DNA of 64,000 bases from Rhizobium sp. GTDB lineage: Bacteria; Pseudomonadota; Gammaproteobacteria; Burkholderiales; Thiobacillaceae. Every line of letters begins with the position of its first letter. Positions within the stretch are counted from its first letter, which is position 1. Made by a program: the position numbers and the translations under genes. Below are positions 35,428 through 43,498 of the stretch, piece after piece. The notes below the pieces were generated by a model. That model saw only the letters and a list, made by a program, of their open reading frames with translations. It made no database searches and was not told the origin of the DNA. Where the stretch lies: the NCBI GenBank assembly GCA_019459285.1, contig JAIBEL010000058.1, positions 20,955-84,954 of the forward strand. The letters are read 5' to 3'.

Positions 35428-36807
35428 TTACAGAACCGCCTCCAGTGCGGAAATCGCTTCATCTTCTGCACTAGTAGCAGCTGCGAACAGTTCCCAAGCA
35501 GTCTGAGCAGCCTTGCCAATCTCGATTGCCGCAGATGAGGAGCCGTATGGGACGATAACTGACGACACGTCCGACTCGCTGAGAGCGTCTACTACCGACC
35601 CCGTGGCAAGGGATTTCAATTGGGCTTGTACAGGCCCCGTGGCACAGGCCAGGTAAACTAGGCCAGGGTGGACTCCGGGCTTTGGAACAACTCGATGAAC
35701 GTGTCCACTCGCCGCCCAGCCTTGACGGTCATTAGTTACAAGTGCGCAATCTGCAAGGTTCTCTTCAGCTCTGCCATCCGCGGTAAGAAGTGTCATCCCC
35801 GTGTTAAGTCGAAACGCACTTGGATTCTTGAATGCAGTGAGGCTCATTAGGCGCAGTGCTATAGGGCGATACTGAGATACATGTCGACCGCCCATCATCT
35901 TCACTCCATACCGTTCATCTTCCACGTAACTGGTCTTGTAACGGTTTGCCGGCCTTTGTACATCAGCAATTTCACTTAAACGGCATCCGCCTGAAGCGAG
36001 AATGCGCTCCCGCCATGTAGAGTAGCGAGGGGCTTGGGGTTCGGCATCGAATCGGTCAGTTATATGCGAGCGATTTAGGGTAAAACGCCTTGCCTTTTCC
36101 TCAGGACGAAATTCGTCCTCCGCATTCTCCAATCCAAAAAGTCGCAGAAACATTTCTTTGGTTTCTGCGAGCAGCAGACGTGCGCGTTCCCTCTTCTCAA
36201 AGCCCTTCCGAAAATTAGTCGCGCAGAAGCTTCGAAGGTCTTCGTCGACCATTGGATATCGCAGCGCAGCAATTTTGTTCGCATCAGTATGGTCAATCAC
36301 AGAACCGTTCATGTCTGTGCGAATCGTCGCTTGTCCATGGGCGGTGCTAAGAAAAGCTGCAAGATAGAAAAGCTCATCGCTTGGTTCAACGGCGATTCGC
36401 ACCATGTCATGTGACATGGTGAACTGTTCGCAGAAGGTATCTGCAATCGTAACTGGCCCGAGATTTCGCCCCGAACACACGATAAAAAGCCAACCACGCT
36501 TCATCTCCAGCCGCTCAAATTGCGAAACTTGGCTGCGACTTAGAGTTTTGTCAGACCAAGGTACATATCGAAACAAGTCATAGGGGACAAGTAAGGGTTT
36601 TCCATGCTCAGGGCTTGGTGCATAGACTCGGGAGAAAATATTTCCTGTCCAAATATTTTCCTTTCCAAAAGCATCACCAATACTTTGCATCGGCCACTTA
36701 TTTGACCGCAACACCTCAAGAAAAGGATTCTGTCTAGACAGATGAAACTTTGAGTCAAATCTCAAGGTCCCGTGCACATCTCGTGCTGTGATGCTCGAAA
36801 TTCTCAT
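35428..36807 (-). CDS. Type I-like specificity subunit
   Basis: A 459-aa protein with two target-recognition-domain halves. The first (about 1-210) ends in ALRYPMVDEDLRSFCATNFR and a helical connector (RARLLLAETKEMFLRLFGLEN). The second begins SRYSTWRERILASGGCRLSEIADV-like sequence near 260 and ends with another helical segment (GKAAQTAWELFAAATSAEDEA). It determines the DNA sequence modified and cut by its nuclease-methylase partner. The ATG at 36,807 overlaps the partner stop as ATGA; longer in-frame extensions are not needed. Family assignment rests on architecture and context. Confidence 0.78.
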   Translation of the reverse strand: MRISSITARDVHGTLRFDSKFHLSRQNPFLEVLRSNKWPMQSIGDAFGKENIWTGNIFSRVYAPSPEHGKPLLVPYDLFRYVPWSDKTLSRSQVSQFERLEMKRGWLFIVCSGRNLGPVTIADTFCEQFTMSHDMVRIAVEPSDELFYLAAFLSTAHGQATIRTDMNGSVIDHTDANKIAALRYPMVDEDLRSFCATNFRKGFEKRERARLLLAETKEMFLRLFGLENAEDEFRPEEKARRFTLNRSHITDRFDAEPQAPRYSTWRERILASGGCRLSEIADVQRPANRYKTSYVEDERYGVKMMGGRHVSQYRPIALRLMSLTAFKNPSAFRLNTGMTLLTADGRAEENLADCALVTNDRQGWAASGHVHRVVPKPGVHPGLVYLACATGPVQAQLKSLATGSVVDALSESDVSSVIVPYGSSSAAIEIGKAAQTAWELFAAATSAEDEAISALEAVL

Positions 36808-38825
36808 GCTACGTTTTCTTGTCGCATACGAGCGGGGGTTAGTTGCTCCGCCAACCAAAGATGATATGCCTCAGCAACAGCATCAAGCTCGTCATCAACG
36901 ATTGGTTCTTTAACTATTGTCTCGATTTCATCAAATGTTCCATCCAGCTTTGGAACGCGATGTTTTTTTACTGTTTCCTGCAAAAGTAGGCTTCCATCAG
37001 GGGCTCGCTTGTGAATGGTGGCCCCGCGCTTGTTGTGGCCCACAGAATCAGCGATTGCCATGAAAACGGGATAATCGCCATGCGTTTTTTCAGTTTCGCC
37101 AACACCCCATTTTCTAAGCAATACCATACTAGTCTGCGTGTCATTACGTGGCTGAAAGAGGTCCCGATGCATGTCCACGACAGCAAGTAATTGAGCCTGC
37201 GCGAGAACGCGGTTGCGGAAATAGGCAAGCCCAGGATTGTTCAACAATCCGTTAGGCAACACGATTGCCATGCGCCCTCCAGGTTTGAGAAATTGAAGGC
37301 AACGCTCAACAAATAGCACTTCGGGCGATTGACTAGATTGAAGAGCTGGTTTTCCGTCCTTTCCCACACGCCCGCTGAATCCATTAACGCCGTCGCCATC
37401 CCAAACCGCACCAACTTCGAATTGACTCAAAATTCTTGGGTCATCGATGGTGATTTCCGTTCCAAAAGGCGGATTGGCAAAAATCACATCGACTGACCCC
37501 AGAAGCCAGGCGGGTGGCCCTTCTGCAGGCCAGCGGTGAGGGTGCTCAAGAGAATTACATTGAAAAAGATTGCCTGAGCCATCATTGTTCATCACCATGT
37601 TCATCTTTGCAGCGCGTACCAGGCTTGGGTTCAAATCAAGACCATAGACTTTCTTTGAAAGATATTCATATCGGTCACGAAACCATTCGGCTTGCTGCTC
37701 AGGAGAAGGGCCGCGTTTCGGCCAGCGCTTATGATGCTTGTCGTCAATGGTGGCCAAGACATGGTTCATTGCAGTAACAAGAAACCCCCCTGTACCGCAT
37801 GATGGGTCAAGAACTAGCTCCCCTGGCTGAGGGTTAATCATCTTTACAGCCATGCGGCATGCATTGCGGGGAGTGAAGAATTCACCGCGGTCGCCACGAA
37901 GATTGCTGCCAACAACTTCCTCATAAGCAACGCCTTTTACATCTACCGATGAGTCGAGTAGCGAGTACTGCTGCATTTCGCTTACAACGTAGGCGAGAGT
38001 GGCTCCGCTCATCTCAAGGCGTTCGTTGTCCTTGAAAATGGTTGGGTACTTTTTGAGTACAAGGTCCCGGAAAATCCGGTCTAGCCGCGATTTAACTCGG
38101 CCCTGCAAATCCATCGATGTTCGTTCACTCTGTGTGACATAAAACTCTAGCTTGTCATTCTCGGAGCGCTCATCTTCAATTTTACAAAAAATGAGCTTAA
38201 GTAGTTCCCAAAAAGCATCAGGCTTTTGGAGGCCTGAGCTACCCGCAATGTAATTGTGGCAACGCTTGAACGTAAACAGGAGGTTCTCACCTGTGGCAGC
38301 ACGAAGGTGCTCACGAGTCGGAGCTTCAGCTTTCTTGGCTCCTTGAGGTGGGATGTCAATCGCCTCAATAAATGCGTGTTCGCCTTTTTGGTTGGTCTTG
38401 AAACAGCAGTCACGGTCGGTGCCGTTTGTCCACATTCCATGTTCGGCATTCAAACAAGCAGCCATATAACTCTTCAGCTGCTCAACACCGTCCGTCTTGT
38501 TCTCGCGCTTTATGCCTTCACGCTTGGTTTCGATAATTATTTGGACATTGTCCTGCGTGTGAGAAACATCGGGCGCAAAGATGGCAAGGTCGACTCGCTT
38601 GGTCTGTGACCCCACTTTTACCTTGAATTCGACTTCAATTTGTTCGCGCGGATAGCCATACTCGAGCACAAGGCTCATTTCTACGTTTTGCCTTACATAC
38701 TCTTCCGGGGTGTCGTTTAAAAGCCTTCCTGTTATGAAGTCAACGACTTTCCCGTCGGGAATTGCTTTCAGTTCGGCAGTGGCTATCCCGACGTTTACCA
38801 TTTCTGACTTAATAGTTTTTGACAT
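36804..38825 (-). CDS. Fused nuclease and N6-adenine methyltransferase (BcgI-like type II RM subunit)
   Basis: 673 aa. The N-terminal 150 residues form an HSDR_N-like nuclease domain: YGYPREQIEVEFKVKVGSQ, then RVDLAIFAPD and VQIIIETKREG give the D ... E-x-K catalytic set. A helical HsdM_N region follows, then a class I methyltransferase with FFTPRNACRMAV, VLDPSCGTGGF (SAM binding, near 340) and IFANPPFG (catalytic NPPF, near 455). Nuclease and methylase in one chain with a separate S subunit is the layout of type IIB/IIG enzymes such as BcgI, so no HsdR is required and none is present. It overlaps the S gene by ATGA. Confidence 0.82.
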   Translation of the reverse strand: MSKTIKSEMVNVGIATAELKAIPDGKVVDFITGRLLNDTPEEYVRQNVEMSLVLEYGYPREQIEVEFKVKVGSQTKRVDLAIFAPDVSHTQDNVQIIIETKREGIKRENKTDGVEQLKSYMAACLNAEHGMWTNGTDRDCCFKTNQKGEHAFIEAIDIPPQGAKKAEAPTREHLRAATGENLLFTFKRCHNYIAGSSGLQKPDAFWELLKLIFCKIEDERSENDKLEFYVTQSERTSMDLQGRVKSRLDRIFRDLVLKKYPTIFKDNERLEMSGATLAYVVSEMQQYSLLDSSVDVKGVAYEEVVGSNLRGDRGEFFTPRNACRMAVKMINPQPGELVLDPSCGTGGFLVTAMNHVLATIDDKHHKRWPKRGPSPEQQAEWFRDRYEYLSKKVYGLDLNPSLVRAAKMNMVMNNDGSGNLFQCNSLEHPHRWPAEGPPAWLLGSVDVIFANPPFGTEITIDDPRILSQFEVGAVWDGDGVNGFSGRVGKDGKPALQSSQSPEVLFVERCLQFLKPGGRMAIVLPNGLLNNPGLAYFRNRVLAQAQLLAVVDMHRDLFQPRNDTQTSMVLLRKWGVGETEKTHGDYPVFMAIADSVGHNKRGATIHKRAPDGSLLLQETVKKHRVPKLDGTFDEIETIVKEPIVDDELDAVAEAYHLWLAEQLTPARMRQENVA

Positions 38826-38979
38826 GTTGGTTTTCTAAGTCTTTTACAAAAAATGTCGAGTCGCTGAGTTGGGGGAACTGAGTCTTTTGGGGCGTGGTGT
38901 TGCAGCACCAAAGCGCGAGCGAGTATCGCATGACCAAGGCGATTCTTGTTTTGTGGCCAAATGACTTGTTCTCTGTACT

Positions 38980-39891
38980 TCAGCGAGGTTCGGTGGCGTC
39001 AGGTAGTAATTGTTGAATTTCAGCGGTGTTCTTCAGGACTATTTGCTGAACTACGGACGTGGTGTTGTCGTTATTAGAGAGTCCAAGCCGCTTGAGCGCA
39101 TAGAAGAGAAGAGCTTGCCTGCACTCCAGTTCGACCTCCCCATCACTCATGCCGTAGTCCAACTCAATCACTCGTTGATTAGCTTTTGCCAGTAAGGGAT
39201 TCGGCGCCAATACCAATCTAATAATTCGGTGCCATGATTCGTCTGCGTCCCCACCGGGCCCCTGTTCTTGCGTGGGTTGAATGCCTAGGATGCGCGCTAT
39301 TACAAAATCAAGAAACCGTTCGCGTGTCGTGCAGTAGGCACGGACGTGCCATCTGAAACCATCATAAGCGAGCGCGTGCGGTGCTATTACGCGTTCCTTT
39401 GGCTCTGGAGACGACATCGATTGATAAAGTATCTTGACGCTAGTTTGGCTCCGAATAGCACCAAGCAAGGCAATGAGGACTTCGGCTGATAGCGTCCTGG
39501 TGGGATTGGGGGTTGCAGCCACGGGGGGAGCCCATCCAATGAAGCTCAATTCTGGCTGAAGTACCTCAGTAACACGGGCCAGGAGTTCGGTTAGGTACCG
39601 CGCGGGCTCATTTGATGAATAGAGCGGCTTGAAATCTGGTGTGGTCACGTAAACCCGCAAGCTGCGGTCATAGGCCACATTACCAGGTGCCAACTCTAGG
39701 TACTTGGCAATGTCGAGAGAGGCCTGGGGCACAGATATTCCAAAGAAGGCAATCAGGTCCCCACGGTTCAGCCTCCCATCCCACCTCAGTCGGAAGTCAA
39801 TAAACTCAAGGCGTCGCTCGGGGCCCCATCTCGTAGAAGCGGGGGTGTCACCACGCGTCGGGTCTGAAATCAGGTCGTTAGCGGAATTCAT
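38980..39891 (-). CDS. CapW/BrxR-like WYL-domain transcription regulator
   Basis: A 303-aa protein. A winged-helix N-terminus (GRLNRGDLIAFFGISVPQASLDIAKYLEL) is followed by a WYL domain (VKILYQSMSSPEPKERVIAPHALAYDGFRWHVRAYC, then RFLDFVIARILGI) and a C-terminal WCX-like region. This architecture is that of BrxR/CapW, dimeric repressors that sit beside BREX and CBASS loci and derepress them on sensing a ligand. Here it lies divergently to a CBASS operon and downstream of an RM pair. Repeats of AACTATGCGC in the divergent promoter region are probable operators. The identity of the sensed signal is unknown. Confidence 0.82.
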   Translation of the reverse strand: MNSANDLISDPTRGDTPASTRWGPERRLEFIDFRLRWDGRLNRGDLIAFFGISVPQASLDIAKYLELAPGNVAYDRSLRVYVTTPDFKPLYSSNEPARYLTELLARVTEVLQPELSFIGWAPPVAATPNPTRTLSAEVLIALLGAIRSQTSVKILYQSMSSPEPKERVIAPHALAYDGFRWHVRAYCTTRERFLDFVIARILGIQPTQEQGPGGDADESWHRIIRLVLAPNPLLAKANQRVIELDYGMSDGEVELECRQALLFYALKRLGLSNNDNTTSVVQQIVLKNTAEIQQLLPDATEPR

Positions 39892-39916
39892 GGTGGCATT
39901 CTCGCATAAAGATAAA

Positions 39917-39958
39917 AACTATGCGCGTATATTAAATAGCCGTATAATAACTATGCGC
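39917..39958 (+). promoter_or_regulatory. Divergent promoter with two AACTATGCGC operator repeats
   Basis: Perfect 10-bp direct repeats AACTATGCGC lie at 39,917-39,926 and 39,949-39,958, spaced 32 bp start to start (about three helical turns). Between them is TATAAT at 39,943-39,948, a consensus -10 for rightward transcription. On the minus strand TTGCGC with TTTAAT 18 bp away could serve the WYL gene. The second repeat continues into TGCGC-AAATGA-GCGCA, a short inverted repeat. The layout fits autorepression by the WYL protein and repression of the CBASS side. Confidence 0.6.
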
Positions 39959-39997
39959 AAATGAGCGCAACCCTTTGCATTTAATGGAGAAGCAATC

Positions 39998-40138
39998 ATG
40001 GCTCAACAACCCAGCAAGAAGACGGTGCGCCGGGATTCCGGGACCGGTCAATTCGTTACCAAGCGTTACGCCGAGACCCACCCCAAGACGACCGAAACGG
40101 AAAAGGTCAGAGTCCCTGTGAATCCCAAGCCTAAGTAG
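39998..40138 (+). CDS. 46-aa conserved-looking small protein between WYL regulator and CBASS
   Basis: Starts MAQQPSKKTVRRDSGTGQFV and continues with KRYAETHPKTTETEKVRV. A TGGAGAAG ribosome-binding site precedes the ATG and a terminator-like hairpin follows the stop. The RRDSGTGQFV...YAETHPKTT pattern is of a type often seen in small defence-island peptides (recollection, not tested). It is highly charged and probably disordered. Expressed from the operator-flanked promoter, it may be a regulator or an accessory of the CBASS system. Confidence 0.6.
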   Translation: MAQQPSKKTVRRDSGTGQFVTKRYAETHPKTTETEKVRVPVNPKPK

Positions 40139-40150
40139 TAAAGCAGTCCG

Positions 40151-40176
40151 CGGCAGGCTTCGGCCTGCCGTTTATG
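40151..40176 (+). terminator. Hairpin after the 46-aa gene
   Basis: Perfect 8-bp stem CGGCAGGC-TTCG-GCCTGCCG with a UUCG-type tetraloop, followed by TTTATG. It probably ends or attenuates the small-gene transcript before the CD-NTase gene. The T run is short, so read-through is possible. Confidence 0.55.
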
Positions 40177-40208
40177 AATAACTATTTTTCTGCTTACCGT
40201 AATAAAAC

Positions 40209-40218
40209 TTGCGTATAG
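40209..40218 (-). promoter_or_regulatory. Third operator-like site directly upstream of the CD-NTase gene
   Basis: TTGCGTATAG on the plus strand is the reverse complement of the AACTATGCGC repeat (as CTATACGCAA) with one mismatch. It lies 19 bp before the CD-NTase start, where a bound repressor would block transcription. With the two upstream repeats it suggests coordinated control of the regulator, the small gene and CBASS. Confidence 0.4.
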
Positions 40219-40236
40219 CGCCCCGGAAAGAACGGC

Positions 40237-41460
40237 ATGAATATAAGAGAGACAACACAAGTCCAATTGGCTGCGGAAGCCGCAGCATTTCTTGAGCGTC
40301 TAGCTAGCGAACTTGACGTTTCCCCGCGCCGGTATGAGGAGGCAAAAAATCGCTACATATCTGTTGGTGATTGGCTCGGTCGAGACGAATCCTCACTAAA
40401 AGACCATTCACCTGAAGTGTATGTTCAAGGTTCCTTCCGCCTTGGCACTCCAATCCGGCCGCTGAACGACGAGGAGCATTACGACATTGACCTGGTGTGC
40501 GAACTGGGCCTTAAGAAGGGCGCGTTAACCCAGCAAGAGCTCAAGTGCAAACTCGGCCATGAAATGCAACTGTATGCAAAAGCGCATGGCATGAAAAATG
40601 GGGTGTCCGAAGGAAGACGATGCTGGACCCTTGAATACGCAGACGAGGCTCAGTTCCATCTGGATGCCTTGCCAGCAGTTCCGGATGGTGAGGGCATGCG
40701 GCTGCAATTAGCTGAACGTCACGTCAGCTCGGACTGGGCAGACACCGCAATTGCAATTACTGACAACGAACACTCCAATTATGGGGTGGTGTGCCGTGAT
40801 TGGCCGCACAGTAATCCTAAGGGGTACACCAACTGGTTCCGCAGTCGGATGAAAGTCAGCTTCGAGTCATTGCGGGCAGCAATGGCGTTGGAAGCGAAAG
40901 CCAATGTGGAGGACGTTCCGGCCTACAGGGTGAAAACACCATTGCAGCAGGCTGTCCAGATATTAAAACGCCATCGTGATGTCATGTTTGCAGATGATGC
41001 TGATGACAAGCCGATATCAATCATCATCAGCACACTTGCCGGCTTGTCATATGGCAATGAGTCAAATGTTGGGCACGCCTTGTTAACCATCCTGGCTAGT
41101 ATGGATAAACACATCACCGTGCGGAATGGCGTGTACTGGGTTCAGAACCCGACTGACCCCTTGGAGAATTTCGCAGACCGCTGGCAAACGCATCTTCAAC
41201 GTCGTGAGAAATTCCTCCGTTGGCTTGATGCTGCCAGGGCGGATTTTGCTGAGCTTGCCGTACAAACAAACCGCGCTAGCCTGACTGCCCTCGCGACCAC
41301 GCTGCTGGGGGGGGCGATTAGCTCAAGGGACTGCGGCAGCACTTGGCACGCCACGCATGATTGCCGAGTCACTGTTCAGCAAAGCGGCCAATGTTATCCG
41401 GGCCCCGCACAAGAAGGTTGCCCCGTGGCCTACCGTCAAGCAAGGAAACGTCAGAATTGA
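40237..41460 (+). CDS. CBASS CD-NTase (cyclic oligonucleotide synthase), frame broken by a G8 tract
   Basis: The frame gives 407 aa. The nucleotidyltransferase core shows GSFRLGT (GS at residues 65-66), the metal-binding pair HYDIDLV (D83, D85) and a third Asp in FHLDALPAV (D143). It should make a cyclic nucleotide messenger on phage infection that activates the patatin effector downstream. After about residue 357 the sequence enters a run of eight G (41,307-41,314) and continues as unrelated-looking residues. Removing one G joins it to the next frame, which encodes a typical AGS-C sensor domain, giving about 517 aa. As written, the enzyme core is intact but lacks its C-terminal domain. GGAAAGAAC precedes the ATG. 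Confidence 0.85.
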   Translation: MNIRETTQVQLAAEAAAFLERLASELDVSPRRYEEAKNRYISVGDWLGRDESSLKDHSPEVYVQGSFRLGTPIRPLNDEEHYDIDLVCELGLKKGALTQQELKCKLGHEMQLYAKAHGMKNGVSEGRRCWTLEYADEAQFHLDALPAVPDGEGMRLQLAERHVSSDWADTAIAITDNEHSNYGVVCRDWPHSNPKGYTNWFRSRMKVSFESLRAAMALEAKANVEDVPAYRVKTPLQQAVQILKRHRDVMFADDADDKPISIIISTLAGLSYGNESNVGHALLTILASMDKHITVRNGVYWVQNPTDPLENFADRWQTHLQRREKFLRWLDAARADFAELAVQTNRASLTALATTLLGGAISSRDCGSTWHATHDCRVTVQQSGQCYPGPAQEGCPVAYRQARKRQN

Positions 41461-41791
41461 TGAGGCAATCATTTCTCGGAATGGCTATCGACCACAGCGT
41501 TTTCAATCTGATTCACAGCCGCTGCCGAAGCGTACATCCCTCACTTTTAAGGCAAAGACGGACGTTCCCGCTCCCTACGAGGTCTATTGGCAAGTGGTGA
41601 ACACAGGCCCAGAGGCTGAAGCGGTGGCTGGCGGTTTACGAGGTGGTTTTGACGCTGGTTCGGTAGATAAGGGAACAGCTATCCGCAAGGAAAGTACGCT
41701 GTATGTCGGCACGCACACTATCGAATGCTTCATTGTGAAGAACGGCTATCTTGTGGCGCGGAGCGGTGCCTTCATCGTGAACATAGTCTGA
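41357..41791 (+). pseudogene. AGS-C domain, displaced 3' part of the CD-NTase gene
   Basis: A 144-codon frame, +1 relative to the upstream CD-NTase. Its sequence contains LTFKAKTDVPAPYEVYWQVV, LRGGFDAGSVDKG, RKESTLYVGTHTIECFIVK and GYLVARSGAFIVNI, the standard pattern of the C-terminal sensor domain (AGS-C) found fused to adenylyl/guanylyl cyclase-like CD-NTases. No ribosome-binding site supports separate translation. It should normally be residues about 370-517 of the CD-NTase. A deletion of one G in the G8 tract, or -1 type slippage there, would restore the fusion. Confidence 0.75.
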
Positions 41792-41807
41792 ATTTAGGGG
41801 CAAGGAT

Positions 41808-42827
41808 TTGAGAAAAATTCTTTCAATCGACGGTGGGGGCATCAAGGGTGTGTTCCCTGCTGCTTTCTTGGCAAAACTGGAAGAGGAGCTACCAGAGCCT
41901 ATCGGACACTATTTCGACCTAATAGCCGGTACATCCACAGGCGGAATCATCGCGTTAGCACTTGGTGCTGGTTATACAGCCAGGGAAATATTGGAATTCT
42001 ATGAAACGTATGGGCCTGAAATCTTCCCGAGAAAAGGTCTGCTGACGAAAGCCAAACATTGGTTAGGGGGAAAGCACGCCGCACATTCATTAGCCGCAGC
42101 GCTAGAGGCGCAGTTCGGGAACCGAAAATTAGGCGACAGCCTTACCCGTCTGGTGATTCCGTCACAGAACCTCGAAACGGGTAAGGTTTATATCTTTAAA
42201 ACAGCTCACCACCCGAGATTTCAAGAAGACAAAAAGCGGAACATGGTTGATGTTGCGCTGGCAACGTCGGCTGCCCCCACGTATTTTCCCACCCATAAAC
42301 TACCGGGCGGAACAGCCCTAATTGATGGCGGAATATGGGCGAACGACCCTGCGGGGGTGGCTGCTGTAGAAGCGGTCGGTATTCTCAAGTGGGATGCTCA
42401 AGATGTGCAGATGTTAAGTCTCAGTTGTACAGCATCGCCAATAAAGATGAGCCTCGCTCACAAGTGGTCCCTGGGTAAGCTGTACTGGGCCTCGAAGCTT
42501 CTTGAGGTGGTAAGTGCCGGGCAGTCCTCTGGGGCACAGGGCACTGCAGCCGTTCTGCTTGGCCATGAGCGCATTTCAAGGATTGCACCAAATGTTGCTG
42601 CAGGAGCATTCGAGCTTGATGACGTCTCCAGCATTAACAGACTCAAGGGACTCGGCGAGTCGGAAGCGCGAGAGGCACGTCCAAAATTGGAGCATTTTTT
42701 TAGACAACTGGCACCGCGATTCGAGCCTGTTGTTCCCGGTGGCACCGTAGCATGTGTTCAAGCAGAAAACAAAACGGGGGAGGTGCCCAGGTTTCGGACG
42801 CCCCCTCTTGAATACTTTTTCAAATAA
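41808..42827 (+). CDS. capV: CBASS patatin-like phospholipase effector (CapV-like)
   Basis: A 339-aa patatin-like phospholipase. It shows the oxyanion-hole motif DGGGIKG (residues 8-14), the nucleophile elbow GTSTGG (Ser43) and the catalytic DGG (Asp173). In CBASS, CapV degrades the inner membrane when bound by its cyclic dinucleotide (cGAMP in known cases), killing the infected cell. It starts with TTG at 41,808, supported by AGGGGCAAGGA upstream and by the conserved motif directly following. It lies 16 bp after the AGS-C frame, in one operon with the CD-NTase. No Cap2/Cap3 genes are present, so this is a short type I CBASS. Confidence 0.88.
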   Translation: MRKILSIDGGGIKGVFPAAFLAKLEEELPEPIGHYFDLIAGTSTGGIIALALGAGYTAREILEFYETYGPEIFPRKGLLTKAKHWLGGKHAAHSLAAALEAQFGNRKLGDSLTRLVIPSQNLETGKVYIFKTAHHPRFQEDKKRNMVDVALATSAAPTYFPTHKLPGGTALIDGGIWANDPAGVAAVEAVGILKWDAQDVQMLSLSCTASPIKMSLAHKWSLGKLYWASKLLEVVSAGQSSGAQGTAAVLLGHERISRIAPNVAAGAFELDDVSSINRLKGLGESEAREARPKLEHFFRQLAPRFEPVVPGGTVACVQAENKTGEVPRFRTPPLEYFFK

Positions 42828-42843
42828 TCTAATTTTAACGTTC

Positions 42844-42861
42844 CCATGAAAATTTTCATGG
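42844..42861. repeat. Perfect 18-bp palindrome downstream of capV
   Basis: CCATGAAAATTTTCATGG is fully self-complementary and lies 16 bp after the capV stop. No T run follows, so it is a poor intrinsic terminator. It may be an operator, a transposon-end binding site or a chance palindrome. The rest of the 42,828-43,050 gap shows no gene. Confidence 0.45.
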
Positions 42862-43050
42862 ACCTACGATTTCAGTTGTTGATGTAAGCATCCTGCCGCC
42901 CCGGCAGCGGGCTCCGTTTTGTGAGAGACCACAAAATGAGGGGGCCAAGGGATGTGCAGCATCAATAGAGCGGCAACGAAGCAGAGTAATATCCTTCGAA
43001 CCCTTTGCCGCACAAGCCTTTCCGGGCATAACGTTTCCCATGGGCGCAGC

Positions 43051-43386
43051 TCATTTCCTGGCCCTATTCGAAGCAACGGGACCGTCGGTTGTCGTTTTTG
43101 TATCTGCCGTAGCGTCCGTGTCGTTCTCCAGCACAAACAGGCAGGCCAGCAGGAAACCCCCACTGAAATTTCCCCGGTTGATGCGGCGATTGATGACCGC
43201 GGCACTGCGCTTCACCCCCTGCGTCCGCAAGGCATCGGCCAATTCACGGTAGCCCCAGTTGCGCGCCTGCATTCCACGCTTTATCAGCAGGCTCGCTTCA
43301 AAACCCCAGTCCTCCATTGCTTGCGATTCCGTCTTCGCTGCACCGGATTTGGGGTCAAAGGAAATTGGGCGACCGACTCGGTTCAT
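43051..43386 (-). CDS. DUF6471-like small protein
   Basis: A 111-aa protein from the ATG at 43,386 (a TTG at 43,419 would add 11 residues). The core WGFEASLLIKRGMQARNWGYRE, taken in parts (LLIKRGM, YRELADALRTQG, VINRRINRGNFSGGFLLACL), matches the DUF6471 pattern, a helix-turn-helix-like fold. Such small genes are common next to mobile-element genes. It is divergent from tnsAB and may repress it. Its 5' region contains GACTCT - 11 bp - AGAGTC at 43,411-43,433, a possible operator shared with tnsAB. Confidence 0.65.
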   Translation of the reverse strand: MNRVGRPISFDPKSGAAKTESQAMEDWGFEASLLIKRGMQARNWGYRELADALRTQGVKRSAAVINRRINRGNFSGGFLLACLFVLENDTDATADTKTTTDGPVASNRARK

Positions 43387-43498
43387 ATCAGGACGAATAA
43401 TTTCTCGAGGGACTCTCAAAGGCGATTAGAGTCAATTTTGACACATGGGCACCCAAGCTATCTATACGTTTGCCTCTACTATCAGGAGGCATCATCAA

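Noticed and set aside
35428..38825. Incomplete type I system lacking HsdR
   Set aside because: The methylase already contains an N-terminal nuclease domain, so the pair can be complete without HsdR.
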